Positions 31,034 through 39,017 of a stretch of DNA of 64,000 nucleotides are shown here, one piece after another. The number at the start of each line of letters is the position of its first letter. The first letter of the stretch is position 1. Source of the DNA: Azotimanducus chitobiosivorans (GTDB lineage: Bacteria > Pseudomonadota > Gammaproteobacteria > Pseudomonadales > Azotimanducaceae); assembly GCA_965200235.1 (NCBI GenBank), contig OZ241339.1, positions 3,300,239 through 3,364,238 of the forward strand. The letters run 5' to 3'. Below the pieces are notes generated by a model. The model was not told the DNA's origin. It did no database searches and saw only the letters and a list, made by a program, of their open reading frames with translations. Position numbers and translations under genes: made by a program.

Positions 31034-31938
31034 ACCTTGGCGCTCTGGTTGATTCGAGTTTCCTCGCGCTGCCGCTTGCCGAGCGACAAGCTTTGGTGCG
31101 TGAGGCCATCGATGCAGGCGTTACGCATTTCGCGACCGCCGATCATGTCAGCTTCCACACGGGCCTCGGCTTTGATGGCTTGATCTTCGCAAGCTTCATC
31201 GCCGCGTTGGATGATCGTGCGCATGTAGTGGTGGGCGTCTACCTGCTTGCGCTTCGCCATCCTGTGCTTGTGGCAAGGCAGCTCGCATCGATTGCCGAGG
31301 TTGCGCCGGGTCGCTTAACCTTGGGTGTTGGCATCGGCGGCGAAGACCCGCACGAGTTCGAAGTGTGCGGCGTCAACGCCAAAGTGAGAGCGCGCCGCAC
31401 CGACGAGATGCTCAAAGCCCTGTCGCTGCTGATGACCGGCGAGTCGGTGAGCTACGAATGCGAAGACTTTGAGTTCCATGAAGCGCGCATACGCCCCGCG
31501 CCGAGTCCGCGAGTTCCAATCGTCATCGGTGGACGCAGCGAAGCCGCCCTTCGTCGCGCGGGTCGATTCAGCGATGGCTGGCTCGGCATTTGGACGCGGC
31601 CTGATCAGTTCAGAGGAAAAGTTCGCGCCGTTGAAGACTGCGCCCGCGAGGCCGGGCGAGCGTCAGTCGATTGGCAGCACGGCTACCAGCCATGGGTGTG
31701 CGTGGATGAGAACGAGTCACGCGCGCGTGAACGCCTCGCGCGGCGAATGCAATCGGTTTATCGAATGCCGTTCGAGCGCTTTGAAGCCTATGCGCCGTTC
31801 GGCAGTGCCGAGCGCGTCGCCGATGCGCTCCGAGCCTACGCCGAACAGGGCTGCGCGTATCTCAATGTCATGAACGTCGCCGATTCCCCCGCCAAGTCGC
31901 TGAAAGGCATCATGCGGCTTTGCGATAAGTTGTCGTGA
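31030..31938 (+). CDS. LLM-class flavin/F420-dependent oxidoreductase
   Basis: 302-aa luciferase-like monooxygenase fold (TIM barrel). It shows ATADHVSFH early in the barrel, VVGVYLLALRHPVLVARQLASIAEVAPGRLTLGVGIGGEDPHEFEVCG, a classic LLM segment, then RRTDEMLKALSLLMTGESV and PIVIGGRSEAALRRAGRFSDGWLG. The cofactor may be FMN or F420; no F420 genes are seen. GGAGG stands just before the ATG, which overlaps the acyltransferase stop (ATGA). Last gene of the run that begins at 23938. Reaction unknown. Confidence 0.9.
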   Translation: MNLGALVDSSFLALPLAERQALVREAIDAGVTHFATADHVSFHTGLGFDGLIFASFIAALDDRAHVVVGVYLLALRHPVLVARQLASIAEVAPGRLTLGVGIGGEDPHEFEVCGVNAKVRARRTDEMLKALSLLMTGESVSYECEDFEFHEARIRPAPSPRVPIVIGGRSEAALRRAGRFSDGWLGIWTRPDQFRGKVRAVEDCAREAGRASVDWQHGYQPWVCVDENESRARERLARRMQSVYRMPFERFEAYAPFGSAERVADALRAYAEQGCAYLNVMNVADSPAKSLKGIMRLCDKLS

Positions 31939-31983
31939 AATGGCCGAGGTTCGCGTTGGACGGCCTCTTAGATGACGCTGATC

Positions 31984-32035
31984 GGTCTTATTCCGATCTT
32001 ATTCGGTCTTATTCGATCTTATTCCGGTCTTATTT
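31984..32035. repeat. short tandem repeat GRTCTTATTC-type
   Basis: Five degenerate 10-12-bp units (GGTCTTATTCC, GATCTTATTC, GGTCTTATTC, GATCTTATTCC, GGTCTTATTTC) lie head to tail. The left part is intergenic; the right part forms the end of the PIN-toxin remnant on the minus strand. Slippage repeat; too short and irregular for CRISPR. Confidence 0.8.
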
Positions 32036-32245
32036 CGGCTGAGGTGCCAGTGTGCGTATAAGCCCACGAATTCAACAAGCCAGCATCTGTTTGCTCGAAG
32101 TCTTTGGCGTTTCGCGTCACCAACGTCAATCCATGAACAACGGCGGTAGCAGCGATCATTGCATCTCTGATGGGGCGCGGATGTGGCACATGCAGCCGGG
32201 CGATTGCTTGGATCGGTATGGGAACGGCGTTGTCAAGTCCTCTAT
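32019..32245 (-). pseudogene. FitB/VapC-like PIN toxin, C-terminal remnant
   Basis: Reading leftwards from ~32245 gives GLDNAVPIPIQAIARLHVPHPRPIRDAMIAATAVVHG then LTLVTRNAKDFEQTDAGLLNSWA, a clear PIN-domain C-terminus with the late catalytic Asp in RDAMIAA and the TRN strand. The first ~70 residues are absent and no start exists. The frame runs into the tandem repeat and stops at 32019. No antitoxin partner is left on this strand. Confidence 0.8.
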
Positions 32246-32349
32246 ATATGCCCCTAACGAAAAATCATAAGTAGAACGGTAGTTCTGACACTTAGGAGCA
32301 TAAAGGCATCGCTAGAATCAATCCAACGCCCCAAGACTTGAAGGGTGTT

Positions 32350-32364
32350 GTTGTATATGACAAC
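32350..32364. promoter_or_regulatory. short palindrome at the higB-like 5' end
   Basis: GTTGT-ATATG-ACAAC is a perfect 5+5+5 inverted repeat overlapping the first possible codons of the broken HigB-like toxin. It may be the operator bound by the HigA-like antitoxin encoded downstream. Confidence 0.35.
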
Positions 32365-32704
32365 ATGCGATTTCAGCAGGGATTCGAGGCCAATCAGTTG
32401 GGCGAAGGCAGCACGCAAAGTCTTCGACACATTTCCAGACTCTGTGGGAGACCGGGCCAACGCTGCGCTGACGATTGCAGCGGAAGGCGGCAAGGCCGAC
32501 ATCGCCAAGCCATTTGGAACGGGGTCAGGCGTGTATCAGATTAGCGTTTGGTAGAGAGCCGACGCTTGGCGTGTGATGTACTTCACCGAACCGGGCAAGA
32601 AAATCTGAGTGCTCCACGCATTTCGTAAGAGGTCTAGAATCGGAGTAAGAACACCAAAGATGGAGATTGATTTGATTGAGCATAGCTTAGCCCGTATTAA
32701 ATAA
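32357..32704 (+). pseudogene. HigB/RelE-like toxin (Gp49 type) with two in-frame stops
   Basis: Frame from ATG 32357: RPISWAKAARKVFDTFPDSVGDRANAALTIAAEGGKADIAKP...GSGVYQISVW, then TAG (32552-32554), RADAWRVMYFTEPGKKI, then TGA, VLHAFRKRSRIGVRTPKMEIDLIEHSLARIK and TAA. Everything downstream of both stops still matches the Gp49-like HigB fold (RVVYxxxxGxxIWVLHAFxKKS). The inactivation is therefore two point nonsense changes, probably Tyr or similar and Trp codons. The start is uncertain. The HigA-like antitoxin follows 12 bp later and is intact. Confidence 0.88.
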
Positions 32705-32716
32705 GAGGTGTCGTAA

Positions 32717-33016
32717 ATGAGTGACTCTGGATTCAAGTTAATTGAAGGTACCAGCAACGTCTTTCGCGATCTGGGTGAAGCGGAGGTGGACTTGAAGCAA
32801 GCCAAAGCAGTGCTTGATGCGCGCGGGTTGTCGGTGCGAAAAGCAGCGGCCCTGACCGGCTTTGCCGCTGCGGATTTTTCACGCACGCGCAATGCCGACC
32901 TCGGGCGGTTCACAATAGACCGCCTCATGAGAATGCTCTCAAAGCTTGATGCGGATATCAGAATCACCGTGCATGTCGAGCCAATCAACCGACATGAAGG
33001 AGCGGTGGCGACTTGA
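32717..33016 (+). CDS. HigA-like XRE antitoxin, intact
   Basis: 99-aa helix-turn-helix protein. VFRDLGEAEVDLKQAKAVLDARGLSVRKAAALTGFAAADFSRTRNADLGRFTIDRLMRML is the HTH core of the toxin-first (HigBA) antitoxins, ending with a beta tail ADIRITVHVEP. GAGGTG precedes the ATG. It would neutralise and autoregulate the toxin encoded just upstream, which now has two stop codons. It may survive as a free DNA-binding regulator. Confidence 0.85.
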   Translation: MSDSGFKLIEGTSNVFRDLGEAEVDLKQAKAVLDARGLSVRKAAALTGFAAADFSRTRNADLGRFTIDRLMRMLSKLDADIRITVHVEPINRHEGAVAT

Positions 33017-33151
33017 TCGAAAACCTCGCTGCAGACAGCGACAGCACAATCGAGAAGTGAATCGCGAAAATTCAACGCATCGACCCTTCTTTTGTCTCCA
33101 CAGATCGAAAGATGCCGAGTTTTGGGTGGCAATAGTCGCAAGGTATCCAGA

Positions 33152-33532
33152 TTACGCAACGAGCGTGTCTACAGCATAAAGCGGAATTCGTTGATCACGA
33201 GTGACGATTGTCAGATTCTCTGATTGCGCCTGAGCAATTAAAAATCGGTCAAACGGGTCTTTATGGTACTCGGGGAGCCGAGCCGCCCGTTCGGCGTGTT
33301 CGTAGGTCAACGGGAGATGCAAGAACCCTCTATCCAAAATCAATGTCTGTAAGTGATCGGGAGCCACCATTCGCCCCTTGGCACGGTTCACGGCAATCTC
33401 CCATCCGGTAATCGCGCTTACATATGCCCGATTTGCAGGGTCCGCGATCACTCGACACACGTCATTCGTGAGCCGCTTGGTGTCGGCCAACCACCACAGA
33501 AGCACATGCGTATCGAGCAAAAGGCGCTTCAT
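33152..33532 (-). CDS. PIN-domain RNase toxin (VapC-like), intact
   Basis: 126-aa PIN nuclease with all four acidic residues in place: LLLDTHVLLWWL (Asp7 region), SAITGWEIAVNRAKGRM (Glu), KDPFDRFLIAQA (Asp) and TIVTRDQRI (Asp). The length and HVLLWW motif match the subgroup paired with Phd/YefM antitoxins. It cuts RNA when freed. The start overlaps the antitoxin stop as ATGA, so the pair is one operon. It is the only toxin in the island whose frame and active site are both whole. Confidence 0.92.
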   Translation of the reverse strand: MKRLLLDTHVLLWWLADTKRLTNDVCRVIADPANRAYVSAITGWEIAVNRAKGRMVAPDHLQTLILDRGFLHLPLTYEHAERAARLPEYHKDPFDRFLIAQAQSENLTIVTRDQRIPLYAVDTLVA

Positions 33533-33786
33533 TTCGAATCTTCGACAGGAAATATGCTCGATGCTTCAATTTCCGCAGTGATTTCTTCACCTGTCTTGTC
33601 AAAGTCTGAAGATATTTGAAACTGGCCTTCTAGCCCACCCATTTTCCGCTCTTCCTTGGCTGGTCGAAACGGTACAATGCATAGCCAAGGCTCGCCTGCT
33701 TTGGCGACAACGACTTCTTCGCCTTGCCACGCGAGCCTACCAAGCTTCGACAACTGCGACTTAGCTTGGTGCATATTCACCTGCAT
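33529..33786 (-). CDS. Phd/YefM-family antitoxin
   Basis: 85-aa antitoxin with the Phd/YefM N-terminus MQVNMHQAKSQLSKLGRLAWQGEEVVVAKAGEPWLCIVPFRP, a DNA-binding alpha/beta fold, and a toxin-binding tail rich in Glu, Gln and Asp. It pairs with the PIN toxin downstream in the standard order (antitoxin first, ATGA overlap). Two TAGCTA boxes lie just upstream and may be its autoregulatory site. Confidence 0.9.
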   Translation of the reverse strand: MQVNMHQAKSQLSKLGRLAWQGEEVVVAKAGEPWLCIVPFRPAKEERKMGGLEGQFQISSDFDKTGEEITAEIEASSIFPVEDSK

Positions 33787-33801
33787 GTGCGATTTCCTTA
33801 G

Positions 33802-33817
33802 TAGCTAACTATAGCTA
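33802..33817. promoter_or_regulatory. candidate Phd operator (two TAGCTA boxes)
   Basis: TAGCTA-ACTA-TAGCTA, two palindromic hexamers ten bases apart, lies 16-31 bp upstream of the phd start. Spacing of one helical turn suits binding of two antitoxin dimers. Inferred from position only. Confidence 0.4.
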
Positions 33818-33949
33818 ATGATAAAGAGGCTTCGCGGAAACCTCAAACGTGACGATGCCTGTACGAACAGGATGTATGGGGAAGTGACTGTCGAAAAGGA
33901 TCGATTCCGCATGGACTGCCGATGAGAGACACTTGGGCGGTATTGCCCA

Positions 33950-34211
33950 TCAAGCTGATAATACCGTCAGCAGGTGGTCGCTGTTGGTGTAAGTCCGAGC
34001 TTGTCGCTTCCGTATTAATGCCAAGTTGTCTCTTATCGGTGAGACGGTAACACCACTCGGAACGCTCATCAAATCAACGTCCTCAGGATAGTTCGCGCAC
34101 ACGCGGATGGCCTTCGGTTTCTTGTCTTTGCCGAGTTGCATACATATCGCGGGTGTCAAGATGGAGATGTCGCAACACTTGAACGGTGAGCGCGCGAGCG
34201 TTTCGACCAGT
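33950..34211 (-). pseudogene. unrecognised gene fragment
   Basis: Open frame on the minus strand that continues upstream of its only start-like codons to a TAG: VETLARSPFKCCDISILTPAICMQLGKDKK and PKAIRVCANYPEDVDLMSVPSGVTVSPIRDNLALIRKRQA. The sequence looks protein-like rather than random but has no credible start or ribosome site. I do not recognise the family. The rest of 33818-34440 shows no gene. Confidence 0.3.
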
Positions 34212-34443
34212 GTCTGCTATGTATTGGGACTTCCGTGACTGCGGTTGCAGAATGTTCGCTTAAGGACTGCAATTCTATAATTATGGGTGTCGATGACCGT
34301 TTGTTTAGCGTTGAAGTTGATGCGCTAGTAGGCGTTGCAAATCACCGGATTTGATCGCGAAACCCGTGAAACCGGTCGAGTTTTCATTGCGCGATGGTAT
34401 CCTAACCCTTTTGATTCTGTCGCAACGATAGAGGATTCCAGCT

Positions 34444-34776
34444 ATGGGCAGCCTCTCTGAGCGCATCATGAAATACGCCAATGACCTTCCAGATGCCGTG
34501 CCGCTATGTTCGCTCGGTTTGCTTCAACTCGTAACAAAGTCGGCGGTTGACCTAGCTTTGTTGTGGCTTGCTCTTTCCGGCAAGCTCATGCGCATCCGCA
34601 GGACGTATACACGTCGGCGGTGGAGACCCGATTCGAGTAGTTATGCGCCGAGCATATGTACGGTGCTCAGGAATTTCTCGGCGTTGTGGGGCGAAACCTC
34701 CGCGCCGATGGTGAGTGGTTATTTGCGCAGTACGAGCCGTGTGCCCACCTGCCAGCGTACGAATTCGGGTCGATAA
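34444..34776 (+). pseudogene. AbiEi/DUF6088-like antitoxin, frameshifted and truncated
   Basis: MGSLSERIMKYANDLPDAVPLCSLGLLQLVTKSAVDLALLWLALSGKLMRIRR is the winged-helix N-terminus of AbiEi/DUF6088 type IV antitoxins. The next expected segment (VYTSAVETRFE) appears in another frame, then the first frame resumes with SICTVLRNFSALWGETSAP, which matches the family again. Two compensating frameshifts plus an early end, at about half the usual ~200 residues, indicate decay. No AbiEii partner follows. Confidence 0.65.
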
Positions 34777-34825
34777 AATCGAATCCAATTGCAAAACCAA
34801 ACGACACCAATCTCAGATCCGCACA

Positions 34826-36426
34826 ATGACGTTCGACCTCGAAGTTCCAACTCAGGAAGGCCAGCCTTTGACGCTGAATTTGAAGGCTGGCGAACTGCTG
34901 TTTGTGCTAGGTGCCAACGGAACTGGCAAGTCAAGCTTAATGTTCCGTTTCGCCCAAAGGCACGCAGGAAGATCAAGAAAGATATCGGCTCATCGACAAA
35001 CATGGATGAACACTGACGCGCTTGACATGACGCCAGCGACGAAGCTGCAAACCGAACAGAATATTCAGAACACGGATCAACAGCTCGAATCTCGGTATCG
35101 CGACGACTATGCTGCGCAACGGGCCAGCATGACGATATATGAGCTTATTGACGCAGAAAACGTCCGGGCGCGCCAAATTGCCTCGCTGGTCGACGCTGGA
35201 GATTTGAACGCTGCTAAACAAGCTTCAAGACAGGAAGCGCCTATCACGACCATCAATGAGCTGCTACGGCAGTCGAATTTGCCGGTCACAATCAGCATTC
35301 AAGCAAACGAGCGCGTGATGGCAAGCAAATTCGACGGTCATGAATACAGCGCCGCGCAGCTTTCCGATGGTGAGAGAAATGCTTTGTTGATTGCGGGCAA
35401 CGTACTGACTGCCAAATCCGGAACGCTGCTGATCATCGATGAACCGGAGCGGCATCTGCACCGCTCCATAGTCTCGCCGCTGCTCGGCCAACTATTCCAG
35501 ATTCGCTCGGACTGCGCGTTCGTCGTGTCAACTCACGATCACGGGTTGCCTCTGGAACTGCAAGCTACGCGTACACTTCTTTTGCGTGCTTGCACCTTCG
35601 ACAAACAGGACGCAAGGAGTTGGGAAGCCGATGTAGTGCAATTCGATGCTCCCATTGATGAGACAATCAAGCGAGACTTGCTCGGCGCGAGGAGAAAAAT
35701 TCTTTTCGTCGAGGGCACGGAAGCAAGTTTAGACAAAGCACTATACGCCCTGATTTTTCCTATGGTTTCTGTAATTCCAAAAGGTAGTTGTCACGATGTC
35801 GAACACGCGGTATCGGGTCTGCGGACTGGAGAAGAATTTCACTGGGTTCGGGCGTATGGGATTGTCGATGGTGACGGATATGGGTTCGATCAGATTCAGG
35901 AGAGAAGGGACAAGGGAGTGTACGCGCTACCCGTTTATTCGGTTGAAGCTATCTATTTCCACCCGGAAATCATTCAACGGATGGCAGATCTAATGGGGAA
36001 AACGCTTCGGATACGGTAGACGAGGCTTTGGCCGCGGGTGTTTCAGCCATTGAGGATCATACAGAGCGACTTAGCAGGAAAGCCGCCAAAAAATCGGTCC
36101 GAAAATTGATCGTTGAGCAACTTCCGAACGATGACCAGCTTCTCGCGGGTGAAAATATAGTCCTAAAGAACGACGCAGACTCCATTCTGCAGCAGCGGAA
36201 ACAGGAGCTTGATACTGCTGTTTCAAACCGTGACTGGGAAACTATTTTGACGAAGTGTCCTGTGCGGGAATCCAATGCATTGAACGCGATATCGAGGATA
36301 CTGGGTTTCCAAAATGCTCAGGCATACCAGAAAGCCGTCCGTCGACTCTTGGCGAGCGACGAGAGCGCTCTGGCGGCTATACGCGGACTATTCGGCGACT
36401 TGCACGAGCGGTTGAATGCCACGTAA
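34826..36426 (+). pseudogene. AAA-ATPase with DUF4435 domain, split by a one-base frameshift
   Basis: From ATG 34826: an ABC/SMC-like ATPase with Walker A GANGTGKSSL (~residue 30), a Gln-rich helical insert, signature-like LSDGERNALLIAG and Walker B LLIIDEPERHLH, then a DUF4435 TOPRIM-like domain (ILFVEGTEASLDKALYALIFP...VIPKGSCHDVEHAV...YGIVDGDGYG). The frame ends at 36019 but continues in the -1 frame through ENASDTVDEALAAGVSAIEDHTERLSRK to a TAA at 36426. The shift point is the G run at 35995-35998: one more G restores a single ~534-residue protein. Such ATPases are common in phage-defence loci. It could be dead, phase-variable, or a sequence error. Confidence 0.75.
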
Positions 36427-36491
36427 ATGACGATCACCTGTCTTATTCGAGCTAAGTCCCAAAGGGACTCAGAAATTGCCAAAAATTGATC

Positions 36492-37553
36492 ATGTCAGCG
36501 AAGCTATCGAAACTCACGAAAAGCAATCTCGAAAAATGCCGTGCGGCAGCAATCGCGGCCGTAGAGTCATACAACCGACCCGGTGCAAGATTTAGAACGG
36601 CGCTATTTGTTATCTTGATTGTCTTGGCTTGGCAAGCATTTTTCCACGCCTACTTCTATAAACAAAACAGAAAGCCTTGGCATCAATCCCGCAAATCCGC
36701 TCTCAGGACGGGTGTGCGCTACGAAAAAATCGATGGCGAACCGAAACACTGGGAGCTAAGTATATGCCTTAAGGAGTACTTTCGAGATCACAACCCGCCA
36801 GAAAGAAAGAATCTCGAGTTTCTATTGGGGCTGCGCAACAAGATCGAACATCGAAATCTTCCACAACTCGATCCCGCCCTCTATGGCGAATGTCAAGCGG
36901 CTCTGTTGAATCTGGAAAGATGTCTCGTGCGCCAGTTCGGGGATCAATATGCCTTGCAAGATTCGCTCTCTGTATCGGTTCAATTCTCCAGCATTCGGCC
37001 CCAAGAGCAAATGAAGGCTATCAAGTCATTAGCTGGCGAAGCGCGCACGGTTATGGATTACATCAATACGTTCAGGGCTGGTCTAGCTAACGATGATCTC
37101 AACCATCCTGGCTACGCGTATCGCGTCTTTCTCGTGCCGAAGATCGTGAATCGAGAGAATTCTGCTGACTCCGCAATCGAATTTGTCCACTTCGATGAAA
37201 CTGACGAAGATCAGCAGGACGCTCTCCGAAAGGTGAATGTGCTGATTAAAGCCAAACACGTTCCGATTACCAATCTTGACCTAAAGAAGCCAACGGAGGT
37301 CGTCGCTAAAGTATCCGAATTGCTCCCGTTCGTATTCAACATGCACCACCATACGACTGCTTGGAAGCACTTCGACGTGCGGCCGGAAACAGGCAGCAAA
37401 CAGCCACAACAAACAGACTCGTCCTATTGCGTATACGATAATGCCCACAAGGACTATCTGTACACAAACAATTGGATTTCTAGATTGTTAGTTGAACTTT
37501 CCGATGCGCAAAAGTTTGAAGAGATCATGGGCAAACCTCCTCAAACGAAGTAA
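36492..37553 (+). CDS. DUF3644-domain protein
   Basis: 353-aa protein. Residues ~5-50 (KLTKSNLEKCRAAAIAAVESYNRPGARFRTALFVILIVLAWQAFFHAYF, quoted in part) match the DUF3644 pattern of a helix with E-x-YN-x-P followed by a hydrophobic helix with AW. LLGLRNKIEHRNLPQLD is also typical. The catalytic role is unknown; the family is found in defence islands, where R-N-x4-H motifs have been compared with HEPN RNases (here LRNKIEHR). ATG 36492 is taken, with a TTG two codons earlier as alternative. It follows the AAA/DUF4435 gene in the same direction by 65 bp. Confidence 0.7.
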   Translation: MSAKLSKLTKSNLEKCRAAAIAAVESYNRPGARFRTALFVILIVLAWQAFFHAYFYKQNRKPWHQSRKSALRTGVRYEKIDGEPKHWELSICLKEYFRDHNPPERKNLEFLLGLRNKIEHRNLPQLDPALYGECQAALLNLERCLVRQFGDQYALQDSLSVSVQFSSIRPQEQMKAIKSLAGEARTVMDYINTFRAGLANDDLNHPGYAYRVFLVPKIVNRENSADSAIEFVHFDETDEDQQDALRKVNVLIKAKHVPITNLDLKKPTEVVAKVSELLPFVFNMHHHTTAWKHFDVRPETGSKQPQQTDSSYCVYDNAHKDYLYTNNWISRLLVELSDAQKFEEIMGKPPQTK

Positions 37554-37940
37554 AGGCAGGATGACCTTGGCTTTCGCAGAGACTCATTCTGCGGCGCAAC
37601 AAGAAAGACAGTGGGAAAGCACCAAAGCCGGAACCATCCATTCTTCAATTCTACGATAATGGTTACGGTGTCGCTCCCCTTGTTTCCTGATTCCCTGATA
37701 ACGCAACGGGAAGAATCAAGAGAGCGCATCTACGCTGGCGTGGTGGTCTGGCCGAATTCCAGCAATTTATTAAGTCACATTTTAGGTGCGCCAAGGAGGC
37801 GGGTTATGGAGTCGAGTCCGGTACGGGTGGAGACGGAGTTCACGGATAAGATGCTGACGGTCTGAGGATGTCGGACAGAAATCTTTGTGCGGGCCTGTAG
37901 ATGTAGTTTCTGCGCCCGACTGCAGTGTCAACTCTCAATA
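37554..37940. other. intergenic region between DUF3644 and restriction genes, nothing recognised
   Basis: About 390 bp. A small plus-strand frame with a good AAGGAGG before ATG 37806 would encode only 19 residues (MESSPVRVETEFTDKMLTV), perhaps the end of a lost gene. No promoter, repeat or RNA identified. Confidence 0.35.
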
Positions 37941-39017
37941 CTATCGAATTCGGTTGCCCAAAACGCCTTCAAATTCTCTGTTTGACATGAACCCGTACCT
38001 TTTGCCCTCGTGTCCAACGAAATTTATGGCATGTTTCGCCAAAGTCCTGCCTACTCTCGAGTCGTTTTTGAAGATTCGAAGTTCGTACCTGCTTTCGTGA
38101 ACCCTAGAAATTGCTGCGAAGTTACCGGGCTGTGCCAGCTTTGTGTGTCGAAGGGGTCCGGTCCCGAGTCGAAAGTCTAGATTATTTTCAGCTTCGAACG
38201 TCACACGCACCTCATGGCTCTCCCCTAGATCAACGAAATATAAGTCAACTAAGCACGAGTACGTTTTCTTCCAACCCCGTTTATTGGGAATCGTAAGCGC
38301 AGGAAAGAAGTCATAGCAGTCCCTACTGAGCCAAAAGTACTGAGTGCCTTTTGCCGCATTTGTTCTGGGTGCAGCGTTTATACGCACAGTGTCAGCGTGA
38401 CCCAAGCGGACTACCAATGTAACTTCATTCGTTTCGTCCAGTACGATGTCAGCTTCTTGTTCATCATAAAGTAGCTTCCAGACCGGCGCAGTCGTGTTAT
38501 CCAATTGCGGTTGGTAGAACTCCCAATCTTGCGACAGCATGCCACAAATGAAGTCTTCCCAAGAAAAGCCAAGGGACTGAGTTGTGGCACGGTCGAGCAT
38601 CAGAGACATTTCCACATTCTGTGCCATACCAGGGCCTGTAAAGTTGCCGCTTGAAACAACCAACATTTCTCCAGTCGAAGTTTTGGAGCCGTAGCTCTTC
38701 ACATGCATAAGCCGCTTTCTGTTGACTACATGAACATCCGCTCCACACTTGAGCAATTCGTGCACGATCTGGCGACTCGTAAGTCGTTGCCTAGGGCTAC
38801 CGCCAAAAATGGCCACGACACGTCCACCATTTTCAATGTGTCGTCGAAAAGCAGGGAAGAAGCGAACACCACCGTTGTAGTTCGCGAATCCAGAAACAAT
38901 GTAAATTGTTCCGTCCCCCAGGTTATGCTCGCGAAGCCATATCTTTTCTAATATGGGAACCAGTCCCATGCTTGCGCCGGTCGCGTACACATTGGGATGA
39001 ACAGCTAACTCGTTCAC
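37941..39017 (-). CDS. BfiI-like PLD-family restriction endonuclease
   Basis: 358-aa nuclease. The N-terminal phospholipase-D-type domain has HxK in LMHVKSYGSK (His105, Lys107), Asn125 in SSGNFT and Glu136 in NVEMSL. These are the residue numbers I recall for the metal-independent active site of the type IIS enzyme BfiI, which is also about 358 residues long. The C-terminal half (~200-358) would be the B3-like DNA-recognition domain. It dimerises to build one active site that cuts both strands. It is the last gene of an operon with two methylases; the start overlaps the second methylase by ATGA. The target site cannot be read from the sequence. Confidence 0.88.
   Translation of the reverse strand: MNELAVHPNVYATGASMGLVPILEKIWLREHNLGDGTIYIVSGFANYNGGVRFFPAFRRHIENGGRVVAIFGGSPRQRLTSRQIVHELLKCGADVHVVNRKRLMHVKSYGSKTSTGEMLVVSSGNFTGPGMAQNVEMSLMLDRATTQSLGFSWEDFICGMLSQDWEFYQPQLDNTTAPVWKLLYDEQEADIVLDETNEVTLVVRLGHADTVRINAAPRTNAAKGTQYFWLSRDCYDFFPALTIPNKRGWKKTYSCLVDLYFVDLGESHEVRVTFEAENNLDFRLGTGPLRHTKLAQPGNFAAISRVHESRYELRIFKNDSRVGRTLAKHAINFVGHEGKRYGFMSNREFEGVLGNRIR

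Noticed and set aside
31984..32035. GRTCTTATTC repeats considered as a regulator-binding array for the LLM oxidoreductase operon
   Set aside because: They lie downstream of that operon and extend into the PIN remnant; irregular unit length points to slippage.
32357..32704. In-frame TGA of the HigB-like gene considered as a recoded Trp or selenocysteine codon
   Set aside because: A TAG occurs in the same frame upstream, no selenocysteine element is visible, and TGA is an ordinary stop for other genes here.
33787..34440. Search for a tRNA or attachment site at the edge of the TA/defence island
   Set aside because: No cloverleaf or duplicated att-like sequence could be found by eye at 31.9-32.0 kb, 33.8-34.4 kb or 41.6 kb.
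34700..34837. A plus-strand frame ending in TGA that overlaps the AAA gene start, suggesting a coupled upstream gene
   Set aside because: It runs through the decayed AbiEi-like region in a shifted frame and shows no family features; kept only as a possible remnant.
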